From: Leisingera sp. ANG-M1
Lineage (GTDB): Bacteria; Pseudomonadota; Alphaproteobacteria; Rhodobacterales; Rhodobacteraceae
DNA: 64,000 nucleotides
Reading direction: 5' to 3'
Assembly: GCF_000813745.1 (NCBI RefSeq)
Contig: NZ_JWLC01000019.1
Span: forward strand, 1 to 64,000
Numbering within the stretch: the stretch's first letter is position 1; the number at the start of each line of letters is the position of its first letter. The notes under the pieces were generated by a model. That model saw only the letters and a program-made list of their open reading frames with translations, was not told where the DNA came from and made no database searches. Shown piece by piece: positions 1 through 7,901 of this stretch. A program made the translations under genes and the position numbers.

Positions 1-1
1 C

Positions 2-109
2 CACGGCCGCGAAGGCGGCCTGCAAGCCGCCCTCGACTACACAAAAACTAAAGCCGTATGGCTCAGAACATCAGACGAACAAATCCCGGACCCATTCGTC
101 ATGCGCTGA
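2..109 (+). CDS. C-terminal fragment of an unidentified protein, possibly a polysaccharide deacetylase/allantoinase-like protein
   Basis: An open frame enters from the left edge and ends at a TGA at 107-109, giving the last 35 residues of a protein. The tail (H-G-R-E-G-G-L near its start and a L-D-Y...V-W-L pattern) loosely resembles the C-terminus of PuuE-type polysaccharide deacetylases, but the fragment is too short for an assignment. It is followed directly by a strong terminator, so it is the last gene of the upstream transcription unit. Confidence 0.5.
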   Translation, partial: HGREGGLQAALDYTKTKAVWLRTSDEQIPDPFVMR

Positions 110-146
110 CCCTCCTCGCGCCGGTTTCCAATGCAAGGCGCGTCCT

Positions 147-188
147 AAGCCGTTCTGCCCTGTACCTGGCAGAACGGCTTTTCCTTTT
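147..188 (+). terminator. Rho-independent terminator
   Basis: A perfect 13-bp stem (147-159 pairing with 168-180) with an 8-nt loop is followed by a T-rich run at 179-187. It closes the transcription unit of the truncated first gene and insulates the monooxygenase gene downstream. Confidence 0.9.
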
Positions 189-236
189 GCTGCAAGCGGC
201 CTGTTAAGCTTCTAATTTAAAACGATGAAATCCTGC

Positions 237-251
237 TTAGCTCTACGCGAA
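237..251 (+). promoter_or_regulatory. Candidate LysR-type binding box upstream of the monooxygenase gene
   Basis: The sequence TTAGC-N5-GCGAA matches 9 of 10 arm positions of the perfect inverted repeat TTAGC-N5-GCTAA found at 5515-5529. It lies 111 bp before the monooxygenase start. Because the LysR gene of this cluster is at 4565, I infer that the regulator also controls this first operon. No convincing -35/-10 pair was identified. Confidence 0.4.
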
Positions 252-361
252 CCAGAGGTAAGCCATAGATTTCTTTTTCCTGTCCAGGGGATGTGGAATT
301 CCTGTTGAGGAAGACCGGTGATGGCACAGGCCGCGCCGAAGTGTCAGGAGAGGGTTTGGAA

Positions 362-1636
362 ATGGCGATTGAAAAGGTAGACACGCTGGTTGTTGGTGCA
401 GGCCAGGCCGGCGTGGCCATGAGCGAGCATCTGACCAGCCACGGCGTGCCGCATTTGGTGCTGGAGAAAAACCGGATTGCCGAAGCTTGGCGCACCGGGC
501 GCTGGGATTCCCTGGTGGCTAACGGCCCGGCCTGGCATGACCGGTTTCCGAACTTGGAATTCACCGGAGCCGACCCTGAATCTTTTCCCGCCAAAGAGCG
601 GGTTGCGGATTACATGGTCGAATATGCCGAGCGCTTCAATGCGCCGATCCGCACCGGTGTCGAAGTGAAGAAGGCCGAGCGCATCAACGGCACCGGCGGT
701 TTCCGGGTCGAGACCTCGGACGGGGTGATCGAGGCGCAGCGGATCGTTGCCGCCACCGGCGCCTTCCAGCATCCGGTGATCCCGCCGGTGGTGCCGCAAG
801 GGGCGGCAGTGAACCAGCTGCATTCCTTCCACTACCGCAATCCCGAACAATTGCCTGAGGGCGCAGTGCTGGTTGTGGGCGCGGGTTCTTCGGGAGCGCA
901 AATTGCGGATGAGCTGAACCGGGCGGGCCGCAAGGTCTATCTGTCAGTTGGCCCACACGACCGGCCGCCGCGCATGTACCGCGGCCGTGATTTCGTCTGG
1001 TGGCTGGGGGTGCTGGGCCTGTGGGACCAGGCGGCGCTGGAGCCGGGCAAGGAGCATGTGACGATCTCGGTCAGCGGCGCCTACGGCGGCCAGACCATGG
1101 ATTTCCGCCGTCTGGCAGGCGAGGGCGTAACCCTGCTGGGCCTGACGGAAAGCTATGATGGCGGGACCATCAAATTTGCGGGCGATCTGCAGGAAAACAT
1201 TGCCAATGGCGACGCTGATTACCTGAAGATGCTGGATCTTGCCGACGAATATGTGGCGCGTACTGGCATTGATCTGCCGGAAGAGCCGCAGGCGCGCGAG
1301 GCTTTTGCCGATCCAGACAGTCTGACCAATCCGATCGGCGAGTTGGATCTGGCGGCGGAAGGCATCACCACCATTCTCTGGGCCACCGGCTTCCGCCAGG
1401 ACTTTGGCTGGATGAATGTGGATGCCTTCGACGAAAAGGGCCGCCCGCAGCATCAGCGCGGGGTGTCGGTGGAGCCGGGGATCTATTTCCTGGGCCTGCC
1501 CTGGCAGTCGCGGCGCGGGTCGACCTTTATCTGGGGCGTTTGGCATGATGCCAAGCATGTGGCTGACCAGATCGCCATTCAGCGCCACTATGAAACTTAC
1601 CGCGGTCCCGGCGAGCGCCGGGCGGACGAGGCCTGA
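362..1636 (+). CDS. FAD-dependent monooxygenase (flavin-containing monooxygenase / CzcO-like)
   Basis: The 424-residue product has an N-terminal FAD Rossmann motif G-A-G-Q-A-G at residues 12-17, a second nucleotide-binding motif G-A-G-S-S-G beginning near residue 173 (NADPH site), and the W-A-T-G-F motif near residue 340 typical of class B flavoprotein monooxygenases. Such enzymes oxygenate amines, sulfides or carbonyl compounds using NADPH and O2. The ATG at 362 was preferred over an upstream in-frame ATG at 293 because AGGAG lies at 346-350 and the flavin motif then sits at the usual distance from the N-terminus. It is the first gene of a block with a Rid protein, DUF1028 protein and aldehyde dehydrogenase, which suggests it starts a catabolic route for an N-containing compound. 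The substrate is unknown. Confidence 0.85.
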   Translation: MAIEKVDTLVVGAGQAGVAMSEHLTSHGVPHLVLEKNRIAEAWRTGRWDSLVANGPAWHDRFPNLEFTGADPESFPAKERVADYMVEYAERFNAPIRTGVEVKKAERINGTGGFRVETSDGVIEAQRIVAATGAFQHPVIPPVVPQGAAVNQLHSFHYRNPEQLPEGAVLVVGAGSSGAQIADELNRAGRKVYLSVGPHDRPPRMYRGRDFVWWLGVLGLWDQAALEPGKEHVTISVSGAYGGQTMDFRRLAGEGVTLLGLTESYDGGTIKFAGDLQENIANGDADYLKMLDLADEYVARTGIDLPEEPQAREAFADPDSLTNPIGELDLAAEGITTILWATGFRQDFGWMNVDAFDEKGRPQHQRGVSVEPGIYFLGLPWQSRRGSTFIWGVWHDAKHVADQIAIQRHYETYRGPGERRADEA

Positions 1637-1818
1637 GCGCCCAAGTTCCCGCGCAGCCTGCACCGCCCCGTCCCCCTGGGGCGCGTGCAGGCCTTGTTAA
1701 CCTGAGCCGAAGCAAGGCGTAGCCAGAAGGTAATTTGGCCCGCCCGCGGTTCATGAAATCTTTGGCGGCAAACACAGCCTGTGGCCGGATCGCCGCCCCG
1801 CCATGCCAGGAGGACACC

Positions 1819-2235
1819 ATGGCCCATACCCGTATCCGCAAGTTCAATACCGGCGTCACCTATCCGGAGCAGAACCTGGACAATGACCTGTGCCAGGCGG
1901 TGGTGACGCAAGGCGGTAAGACTGTTTATTTGCGCGGCCAATGCCCGCAGAACCTGGATGATGCCGTCAATATCGACAGCCATGATCCGGTCGAGCAGAC
2001 CCACAAGGTGATGCAGAACATCAAGCAGTTGATTGAGGAAGCCGGCGGTTCGATGGAGCATCTGGTGAAGGTGGTCGTTTACATCACTGACGTGCGCCAC
2101 CGCGAGGCAGTCTACCGCACCATGGGCGAATATATCAAAGGCGTGCATCCGGTCTCGACCGGTCTGGTGGTGCAGGCGCTGGCGCGGCCAGAGTGGCTGG
2201 TGGAGATCGACGGCACCGCGGTTATTCCGGACTGA
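1819..2235 (+). CDS. Rid (YjgF/YER057c/UK114) family protein
   Basis: The 138-residue protein has the length and pattern of the Rid family, whose RidA branch hydrolyses reactive enamines/imines made by PLP or flavin enzymes. By eye, the Glu equivalent to E. coli RidA Glu120 is present (Glu129, in L-V-E-I-D), but the position of catalytic Arg105 (P-A-R-S in RidA) reads P-V-S-T here. It probably belongs to a Rid subgroup without the archetypal imine deaminase residue. The start at 1819 is supported by CCAGGAGGA at 1806-1814; the frame stays open upstream but without a better start. Its position after an amine-oxidising enzyme suggests it handles an unstable imine or enamine intermediate. Confidence 0.9.
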   Translation: MAHTRIRKFNTGVTYPEQNLDNDLCQAVVTQGGKTVYLRGQCPQNLDDAVNIDSHDPVEQTHKVMQNIKQLIEEAGGSMEHLVKVVVYITDVRHREAVYRTMGEYIKGVHPVSTGLVVQALARPEWLVEIDGTAVIPD

Positions 2236-2271
2236 ATAACCGATTGCGCCTGGGGTTGAGGGCGGGAACGA

Positions 2272-2325
2272 GGGGGCTGCCTGCCCCCTCGCGCTCCCCC
2301 GGGGGTACTTTTAACCAGAAAGAAG
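2272..2325 (+). repeat. Dispersed intergenic repeat, copy A (hairpin plus CCAGAA-GAAG tail)
   Basis: The segment contains GGGGGCTGCCTGCCCCC, which can form a hairpin, then CCCCCGGGGGTACTTTT and CCAGAAAGAAG. A related arrangement (GGGGGCTCGCCCCC, CCCCC, ATATTTTT, CCAGAAGAAG) occurs at 62155-62199. Both copies lie just before a start codon. Elements of this form recur between genes in Roseobacter-group genomes as far as I recall. It may act as a terminator or mRNA processing element. Confidence 0.55.
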
Positions 2326-2342
2326 CAGCAGGAGGCTAGCTC

Positions 2343-3017
2343 ATGACCTTTTCGCTTGTGGCACGGTGCGCAGAGACGGGCATGTTCGGTATTGCGATTT
2401 CCTCGTCCTCGCCTGCAGTGGCGGCACGCTGTTCGTTTGCCCGGGCGGGTGTCGGCGCGGTGGCGAGCCAGAATGTGACTGATCCGAGCCTGGGGCCGCT
2501 GGCTTTGGACTTGATGGAACAGGGCATGACCGCTGCTGCAGCGGTGGCGAAAGTGCGCGAGATTGGCCGTTTCATTGAGTACCGGCAGGTGCTGGCGGTG
2601 GACAGCATTGGCGGCACTGCCATTCATTCCGGGCCGAACAGTTTGGGGATCTGGACGCAAGCTGAGGGCAAGGACGTCGCTTCGGGTGGCAATCTTTTGG
2701 CCAATGACGGTGTGTGCCAGGCCATCGTGGAAGGGTTCACGGCCTCTTCGGGGCATTTGGGCGACCGGCTGATTGCCGCGATGCGTGCCGGGCTGGCGGC
2801 TGGCGGCGAGGCCGGGCCGGTGCATTCAGCCGGCATGAAGATCGTCGACAAGGTGAGCTGGCCGGTGGCGGATCTGCGCTGCGATTGGACTGAGGACTGC
2901 CCGATTGAGGCCATCGCCACCGCCTGGGACATCTACAAGCCGCAGCTGGACGCCTATGTCCAGCGCGCGCTCGATCCGCGCGAGGCGCCGTCTTACGGCG
3001 TGCCTGGGGACGAATAA
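2343..3017 (+). CDS. DUF1028 family protein (Ntn-hydrolase-like)
   Basis: The 224-residue protein begins M-T-F-S-L-V-A-R and continues with F-G-I-A-I-S-S-S-S-P-A-V, the signature of DUF1028 proteins, which are predicted to have an Ntn-hydrolase-like fold. No biochemical role is established to my knowledge. The length matches the family core without an added C-terminal peptidoglycan-binding domain. Members are often found with RidA-like proteins, as here, and an amide- or imine-cleaving step in amino-compound breakdown is a reasonable inference. CAGGAGG precedes the ATG. It follows the Rid gene with about 100 bp containing repeat copy A, and is followed after 24 bp by an aldehyde dehydrogenase gene. 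Confidence 0.85.
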   Translation: MTFSLVARCAETGMFGIAISSSSPAVAARCSFARAGVGAVASQNVTDPSLGPLALDLMEQGMTAAAAVAKVREIGRFIEYRQVLAVDSIGGTAIHSGPNSLGIWTQAEGKDVASGGNLLANDGVCQAIVEGFTASSGHLGDRLIAAMRAGLAAGGEAGPVHSAGMKIVDKVSWPVADLRCDWTEDCPIEAIATAWDIYKPQLDAYVQRALDPREAPSYGVPGDE

Positions 3018-3041
3018 ACGCGGCGCATCAGGGAGAGAAAC

Positions 3042-4538
3042 ATGCTGGACTATACTCACGACGATTGGAAATCCCGTGCCGCGGCGCTGAACTTCCGCGG
3101 CCAGGCTTTCATTGACGGAAAGTTTGTGGATGCGGCCTCGGGCAAGACTTTTGGCAGCGTCAACCCGGCAACGGGTGAGGTGCTGGCGCAGGTTGCCGAA
3201 TGCGATGAAGAGGATGTGAACCGTGCCGTGGCGGCGGGCCGCCGTGCGTTTGAGGACGGGCGCTGGTCGCGGATGGCGCCGGGCGAACGTAAGGCGGTGA
3301 TGCTGAAGCTGGCAGACCTAATCCGGGAAAACCTGGAGGAGATGGCGCTGCTGGACAGCCTGGACATGGGCAAGCTGGTCACTGATGCCGCCACCGTGGA
3401 TGCACCGGGGTCTGCGCATTTCTTCCAGTGGTACGCGGAAGCCATCGATAAGGTTTATGACGAAGTGGCGCCGACCGGGCCGGGTGACCTGGCGCTGGTG
3501 TCCCGGGTGCCGTTGGGCGTGGTCGGGGCGGTGACGCCCTGGAACTTCCCGCTGGACATGGCGACCTGGAAGGCTGCGGCGGCATTGGCTGCAGGCAACT
3601 CGGTGGTGCTGAAACCGGCGGAGCAATCGCCTCTGTCGGCATTGCGGCTGGCGGAGCTGGCAGCAGAGGCTGGGCTGCCGGACGGGGTCTTCAACGTGGT
3701 GCCGGGCTATGGCGTCACTGCAGGCAAGGCGCTGGGGCTGCATATGGATGTGGATTGCCTCGCCTTCACCGGCTCCACCGGCATTGGCAAGATGTTCATG
3801 CAGTATTCGGGACAATCCAACCTGAAGCAGGTCTGGCCTGAAACCGGCGGCAAGAGTCCCAATCTGGTATTTGCAGATTGCGAGGACTTGGATGCCGCCG
3901 CCGACATGGCTGCCTTTGGCATTTTCTTCAATCAGGGCGAGGTCTGCTCGGCCAATTCGCGGCTGTATGTGGAGCGCTCGATCAAGGACGCCTTTGTCGA
4001 GAAGCTGATTGCCCGCGCTGAGGCCACCCAACCGGGCGATCCGCTGGATCCGGCCTCGAAAATGGGCGCCATTGTCGATGAGAAGCAGACCGAAGGCATT
4101 ATGCGCTTTGTCGAGGCAGGCAAGGGCACGGCCAATCTGGTGGCAGGCGGTGAGCGTGTCACCGTCGAAGGCAAGGGCTGCTTTGTGCAGCCGACGATCT
4201 TTGATGACGTGAGCCACGACAACCCGCTGGCGCGGGATGAGATCTTTGGCCCCGTCCTGTCGGTCATTCCGTTCGACAGCGAGGATGAGGCCGTCGCCAT
4301 GGCCAATGACTCGATCTATGGTCTCGCCGCGTCGGTCTGGACCGATAACCTCAGCCGTGCCTGCCGGGTGTCGGACAAGCTGCAGGTGGGCACTGTCTCG
4401 GTCAACACCGTCGATGCGCTGTCGGCGCAGACGCCCTTTGGCGGCATGAAGCAGTCCGGCTTCGGACGGGATTTGTCTTTGCACTCGCTTGAGAAGTACA
4501 CTGCTTTGAAAACAACCTGGATCAAGTACAAGGCTTGA
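3042..4538 (+). CDS. NAD(P)-dependent aldehyde dehydrogenase
   Basis: The 498-residue protein is a complete class 1/2-type aldehyde dehydrogenase. Visible catalytic residues are Asn168 (in T-P-W-N-F-P), the general-base Glu267 (in P-E-T-G-G-K) and nucleophile Cys302 (in G-E-V-C-S-A-N), in the canonical positions. Such enzymes oxidise amino- or semialdehydes to acids in the cytoplasm. GGGAGAGAAAC precedes the ATG. It is the last structural gene of the block started by the monooxygenase and ends next to the LysR regulator gene. In context it probably oxidises a semialdehyde released by ring opening or deamination. Resemblance to gamma-(glutamyl)aminobutyraldehyde dehydrogenases (PuuC-like) is noted but not decisive. 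Confidence 0.92.
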   Translation: MLDYTHDDWKSRAAALNFRGQAFIDGKFVDAASGKTFGSVNPATGEVLAQVAECDEEDVNRAVAAGRRAFEDGRWSRMAPGERKAVMLKLADLIRENLEEMALLDSLDMGKLVTDAATVDAPGSAHFFQWYAEAIDKVYDEVAPTGPGDLALVSRVPLGVVGAVTPWNFPLDMATWKAAAALAAGNSVVLKPAEQSPLSALRLAELAAEAGLPDGVFNVVPGYGVTAGKALGLHMDVDCLAFTGSTGIGKMFMQYSGQSNLKQVWPETGGKSPNLVFADCEDLDAAADMAAFGIFFNQGEVCSANSRLYVERSIKDAFVEKLIARAEATQPGDPLDPASKMGAIVDEKQTEGIMRFVEAGKGTANLVAGGERVTVEGKGCFVQPTIFDDVSHDNPLARDEIFGPVLSVIPFDSEDEAVAMANDSIYGLAASVWTDNLSRACRVSDKLQVGTVSVNTVDALSAQTPFGGMKQSGFGRDLSLHSLEKYTALKTTWIKYKA

Positions 4539-4564
4539 TCCCATCAGCCCGGGAGAGCCTGCCT

Positions 4565-5506
4565 TTGCCTGTCAGATACACGCTGCGCCAGCTTGAGTAT
4601 TTTGTGGCAGTCGGGGAGGCGGGCTCAATCGCGCTGGCCTCGGACAAGGTGAATGTGTCGTCGCCGTCGATCTCGGCGGCGATTGCGCAGCTCGAACAGG
4701 AGTTCGGGCTGCCGCTGTTTGTGCGCCAGCACGCGCAAGGGCTGGCGCTGACCCAGGCCGGGCGGGTGATGCTGGAGCAGGCCCGCACCGTCTTGCGCGA
4801 AGCGGACCGGATGATGGATATCGCGGGCGATATCTCCGGCCAGGTGCGCGGGCCCCTGGCGGTGGGCTGCCTGCTGACTTTTGCCCAAGTGGTGCTGCCC
4901 TCGGTCCGGCGCGGGTTCGAGGACCGGTATCCGGATGTGAACGTGCGCCAGATCGAGCTGGACCAGGCAGCGATCTTCAGCGGCATCCGGCGGGCCGAGA
5001 TCGACATCGCGCTGACTTATAATTTGGATATTCCTGCGGACCTGCGCTTCATCACTTTGGCAGAGCTGCCGCCTTATGCGCTGGTTGGCGAGGACCATCC
5101 GCTGGCGGACCGCGCGGATGTGACGGTTAAAGAGCTGCGCGAGCACCCGATGGTGCTGTTGGATCTGCCGTTCAGTGCCGAATACTTCCTGTCGTTCTTT
5201 CATGAGGCCGGAGTCAAACCCAATGTCGCCGAACGCACCCGCGACATGGCGGTGATGCGCAGCCTGGTTGCCAATGGCTATGGCTACTCCATCGCCAATA
5301 TCCAACCGATCAATGACCAGTCGCCGGACGGCAAGCCACTGCGGTTCATTCCGATCAGGGGCGATCTCCGGCCGATGCGGATGGGGTTGCTGATGGCGCC
5401 GGATTCCGAGAACTCGATCACCATCCGCTCCTTTGTCGAGCATTGCTCGGAGCTGGTGGAAGAAGGTGCGCTTCCGGGGTTGAAGACGGCGCCGGAAGGC
5501 GGCTGA
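4565..5506 (+). CDS. LysR family transcriptional regulator
   Basis: The 313-residue protein has an N-terminal winged helix-turn-helix (L-R-Q-L-E-Y-F-V-A-V...S-S-P-S-I-S-A-A-I-A-Q-L-E) over residues 1-65 and a periplasmic-binding-protein-like effector domain from about residue 90. I chose the TTG at 4565 because GGGAGAG lies at 4551-4557; an alternative TTG at 4535 overlaps the aldehyde dehydrogenase stop and lacks a ribosome-binding site. LysR-type boxes occur downstream at 5515-5529 and 5553-5567, before the demethylase gene, and a related box lies at 237-251. I infer that it controls both flanking blocks in response to the pathway substrate. Confidence 0.9.
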   Translation: MPVRYTLRQLEYFVAVGEAGSIALASDKVNVSSPSISAAIAQLEQEFGLPLFVRQHAQGLALTQAGRVMLEQARTVLREADRMMDIAGDISGQVRGPLAVGCLLTFAQVVLPSVRRGFEDRYPDVNVRQIELDQAAIFSGIRRAEIDIALTYNLDIPADLRFITLAELPPYALVGEDHPLADRADVTVKELREHPMVLLDLPFSAEYFLSFFHEAGVKPNVAERTRDMAVMRSLVANGYGYSIANIQPINDQSPDGKPLRFIPIRGDLRPMRMGLLMAPDSENSITIRSFVEHCSELVEEGALPGLKTAPEGG

Positions 5507-5514
5507 GCCGCGGC

Positions 5515-5529
5515 TTAGCTGCAGGCTAA
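5515..5529 (+). promoter_or_regulatory. LysR-type box, perfect inverted repeat TTAGC-N5-GCTAA
   Basis: TTAGC-TGCAG-GCTAA is a perfect 5+5 inverted repeat of the T-N11-A type recognised by LysR regulators. It lies 9 bp after the LysR gene and about 80 bp before the TMADH-like gene. It is probably the high-affinity recognition site of the adjacent regulator. Confidence 0.6.
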
Positions 5530-5552
5530 TCAACGCTTTCGCAAGCTGAACT

Positions 5553-5567
5553 TTAGCAACGCGCTCA
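5553..5567 (+). promoter_or_regulatory. Second LysR-type box, TTAGC-N5-GCTCA
   Basis: TTAGC-AACGC-GCTCA matches the upstream box at 9 of 10 arm positions. It is centred 38 bp downstream of it and 50 bp before the TTG start. The pair resembles the recognition-site plus activation-site arrangement common for LysR activators. Confidence 0.45.
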
Positions 5568-5609
5568 GTCCTGTACCCTTTTGGCACTCTTGCACGAAGG
5601 AGATGGAAA

Positions 5610-7679
5610 TTGCGCGATCCCCGCTATGATATTCTGTTCGAGCCGATGAACATCGGCCCGCTCACAGCCAAGAATCGCTTTTATCAGGTGCCCCATTGCA
5701 ACGGCGGCGGCTACCGCGACCCGTCTGCAGCTGCGGCGATGCGCGGCATCAAGGCCGAGGGCGGCTGGGGTGTCATCTTCACCGAACAGTGCGAGATGCA
5801 TCACACTTCGGAAATCACCCCCTTCATCGAACTGCGCCTGTGGGAGGACAAGGACATACCGCAGCTGCGCAAAATGTCGGAGCGGATGAAGACCCACGGC
5901 GCGCTAGCCGGTATCCAGCTGGCCTATTCCGGGATCAACGGCCCGAACCTTTACACCAAAGAGGTGCCACTGGCGCCGTCTGCGCTGCCGATCCGCACCT
6001 TTACCAATGACCCGGTGCAGGCGCGCGCGCTGGACAAACAGGACATCAAGGACCTGCGCCGCTGGTTTGTGAACGCGGCGAAACGCTCGAAAGAGGCCGG
6101 GTTTGACCTGATCTGCCTGTATGGCGCGCATGGGTTCGGCATCTTCCAACACTTCCTGAGCCGCGCTACCAACCAGCGCTCGGATGAATACGGCGGCAGC
6201 CTGGAGAACCGGTCGCGGTTCAGCCAGGAAGTTATCGCGGACATGCGCGATGCGGTGGGCGACACGATGGCGATAACCCTGCGGGTGTCGCTCGATGAGA
6301 CCATCGGCGAACTGGGCTTCTCCAATGCTGAGGTGCGCGATTACATCGAGATGAACAAGGACCTGCCGGACCTTTGGGACTTGGCGCAGGGGACCTGGGA
6401 AGACTGCTCGGGCCCGTCGCGGTTCAAGGAAGAGGCGGCGCAGGAGCAGTTGGTGCGCGGCATTCATGAGCTGTCGGACAAGCCGATTGTCGGCGTCGGC
6501 CGCTTCACCAGCCCGGATGTGATGGCCAAGATGGTAAAATCCGGCACGCTGGACTTCATCGGCTGCGCGCGTCCGTCGATTGCCGATCCCTTCCTGCCCA
6601 AGAAGATCGAGGAAGGCCGCATCGAGGACATCCGCGAATGCATCGGCTGCAACATCTGCATCACCGGCGACATGACCATGTCGATCAGCCGCTGCACCCA
6701 GAACCCGACCTTTATGGAGGAATGGCGCAAAGGCTGGCATCCGGAGAAGATGAACACCAAGGGCGACAGCTCCAACGTGCTGGTGGTCGGCTCCGGCCCT
6801 GCAGGTCTGGAAGCCGCCTGGGCACTGTGCCGCCGCGGCTACGACGTGGCGGTGGCCGAGGCCAAGGATGTGATCGGTGGCCGGGTGACCCGCGAACGCA
6901 CTCTACCGGGCCTCAATGCCTGGGGCCGCGTCGTCGACTACCGCGACTACCAGCTGAGCCAGCGCCCGAACGTCGAAATTTACCGCGAAAGCCCGCTAGA
7001 CGCGGACAGCATTCTGGAATTCGGCTTCGAGAACGTCTGCATCGCCACTGGCTCCACCTGGCGCCGCGACGGGGTCTCGCGCCAGCATGTGGTGCCGATG
7101 CCGATTGCCGAAGGCGCCAAGGTCTATACCCCCGACGATCTGATGGACGGCACCATCCCCGAGGGCCGCGTGGTGGTTTATGATGACGACCACTACTACA
7201 TGGGCGGCGTGCTGGCCGAGCTGCTGGCCTCGAAGGGCGCGCAAGTGACGCTGGTCACGCCGTCGGCCTATGTCAGCGATTGGACCAACAATACGCTGGA
7301 GCAGGTGGCGATCCACCCGCGCCTGGTTGAGGCCGGGGTGGAGATCGTGCTGAACCGTGGCGTGACTGAAATCCACGCGGGCCACGTGGTCAGCAACTGC
7401 ACCTACACGGACCGCACCTGGAACATCGAGGCGGATGCGGTGGTGATGGTCGCTTCCCGCACCGGCAATGACAGCATCTACGAAGATCTCCTCACCCGCG
7501 AAGCGGAATGGCTGGACGCAGGGATTAAATCGGTCAAACTGATTGGCGATGCGAACGCGCCGGGGCCGATTGCTTGGGCCACCTATGCAGGCCACCGCTA
7601 TGCGCGTGAGCTGGATGGGCCGGATATCGGCGATGCGCTGCCCTTCCGCCGCGAAATCACCGAGCTGGCCGCAGACTGA
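5610..7679 (+). CDS. TMADH-like NADH:flavin oxidoreductase / N-methylamine demethylase (paralogue 1)
   Basis: The 689-residue protein follows the trimethylamine dehydrogenase plan: an N-terminal FMN-binding TIM barrel, a [4Fe-4S] segment, and C-terminal ADP/NAD-binding Rossmann domains (G-S-G-P-A-G-L-E near residue 395). Cys30 (V-P-H-C-N) matches the cysteine that binds FMN covalently in TMADH. Cys344, Cys347, Cys350 and Cys362 form the iron-sulfur motif, and Y-G-A-H matches the active-site Tyr/His region. Family members demethylate trimethylamine, dimethylamine, N-methylproline (StcD) or dimethylglycine (DgcA), passing electrons to an ETF. The TTG start is backed by GAAGGAGA at 5596-5603. 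The context favours an N-methylated amino acid, but the substrate is not proven. A paralogue is encoded at 16511-18559. Confidence 0.88.
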   Translation: MRDPRYDILFEPMNIGPLTAKNRFYQVPHCNGGGYRDPSAAAAMRGIKAEGGWGVIFTEQCEMHHTSEITPFIELRLWEDKDIPQLRKMSERMKTHGALAGIQLAYSGINGPNLYTKEVPLAPSALPIRTFTNDPVQARALDKQDIKDLRRWFVNAAKRSKEAGFDLICLYGAHGFGIFQHFLSRATNQRSDEYGGSLENRSRFSQEVIADMRDAVGDTMAITLRVSLDETIGELGFSNAEVRDYIEMNKDLPDLWDLAQGTWEDCSGPSRFKEEAAQEQLVRGIHELSDKPIVGVGRFTSPDVMAKMVKSGTLDFIGCARPSIADPFLPKKIEEGRIEDIRECIGCNICITGDMTMSISRCTQNPTFMEEWRKGWHPEKMNTKGDSSNVLVVGSGPAGLEAAWALCRRGYDVAVAEAKDVIGGRVTRERTLPGLNAWGRVVDYRDYQLSQRPNVEIYRESPLDADSILEFGFENVCIATGSTWRRDGVSRQHVVPMPIAEGAKVYTPDDLMDGTIPEGRVVVYDDDHYYMGGVLAELLASKGAQVTLVTPSAYVSDWTNNTLEQVAIHPRLVEAGVEIVLNRGVTEIHAGHVVSNCTYTDRTWNIEADAVVMVASRTGNDSIYEDLLTREAEWLDAGIKSVKLIGDANAPGPIAWATYAGHRYARELDGPDIGDALPFRREITELAAD

Positions 7680-7690
7680 GGAGGAAGGCC

Positions 7691-7897
7691 ATGAGTGATG
7701 CAATTTACAAGACGGTTGATGTGGTGGGCAGCTCCACCGAAAGCATTGAGGATGCGGTGAGCGGGGCCATTGCCAAGGCCTCCAAGACCATCGACCACAT
7801 CGGCTGGTTCGAGGTGGGCGAGATCCGGGGCCATGTCACCGATGGCAAGGTTGCCCACTATCAGGTCGGCATGAAGATCGGGTTTCGGCTTGACTGA
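7691..7897 (+). CDS. Dodecin family flavin-binding protein
   Basis: The 68-residue protein matches dodecins throughout (K-T-V-D-V-V-G-S-S, then I-D-H-I-G-W-F-E-V, ending Y-Q-V-G-M-K-I-G-F). Dodecins assemble into hollow dodecamers that bind riboflavin, FMN or FAD and act as flavin stores or protectants. The central W-F-E motif holds the Trp that sandwiches flavin. AGGAGGAAGGCC precedes the ATG, 11 bp after the flavin-dependent demethylase, so the two are very likely co-transcribed. A role in buffering flavin for that enzyme is plausible. Confidence 0.93.
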   Translation: MSDAIYKTVDVVGSSTESIEDAVSGAIAKASKTIDHIGWFEVGEIRGHVTDGKVAHYQVGMKIGFRLD

Positions 7898-7901
7898 GAC
7901 C

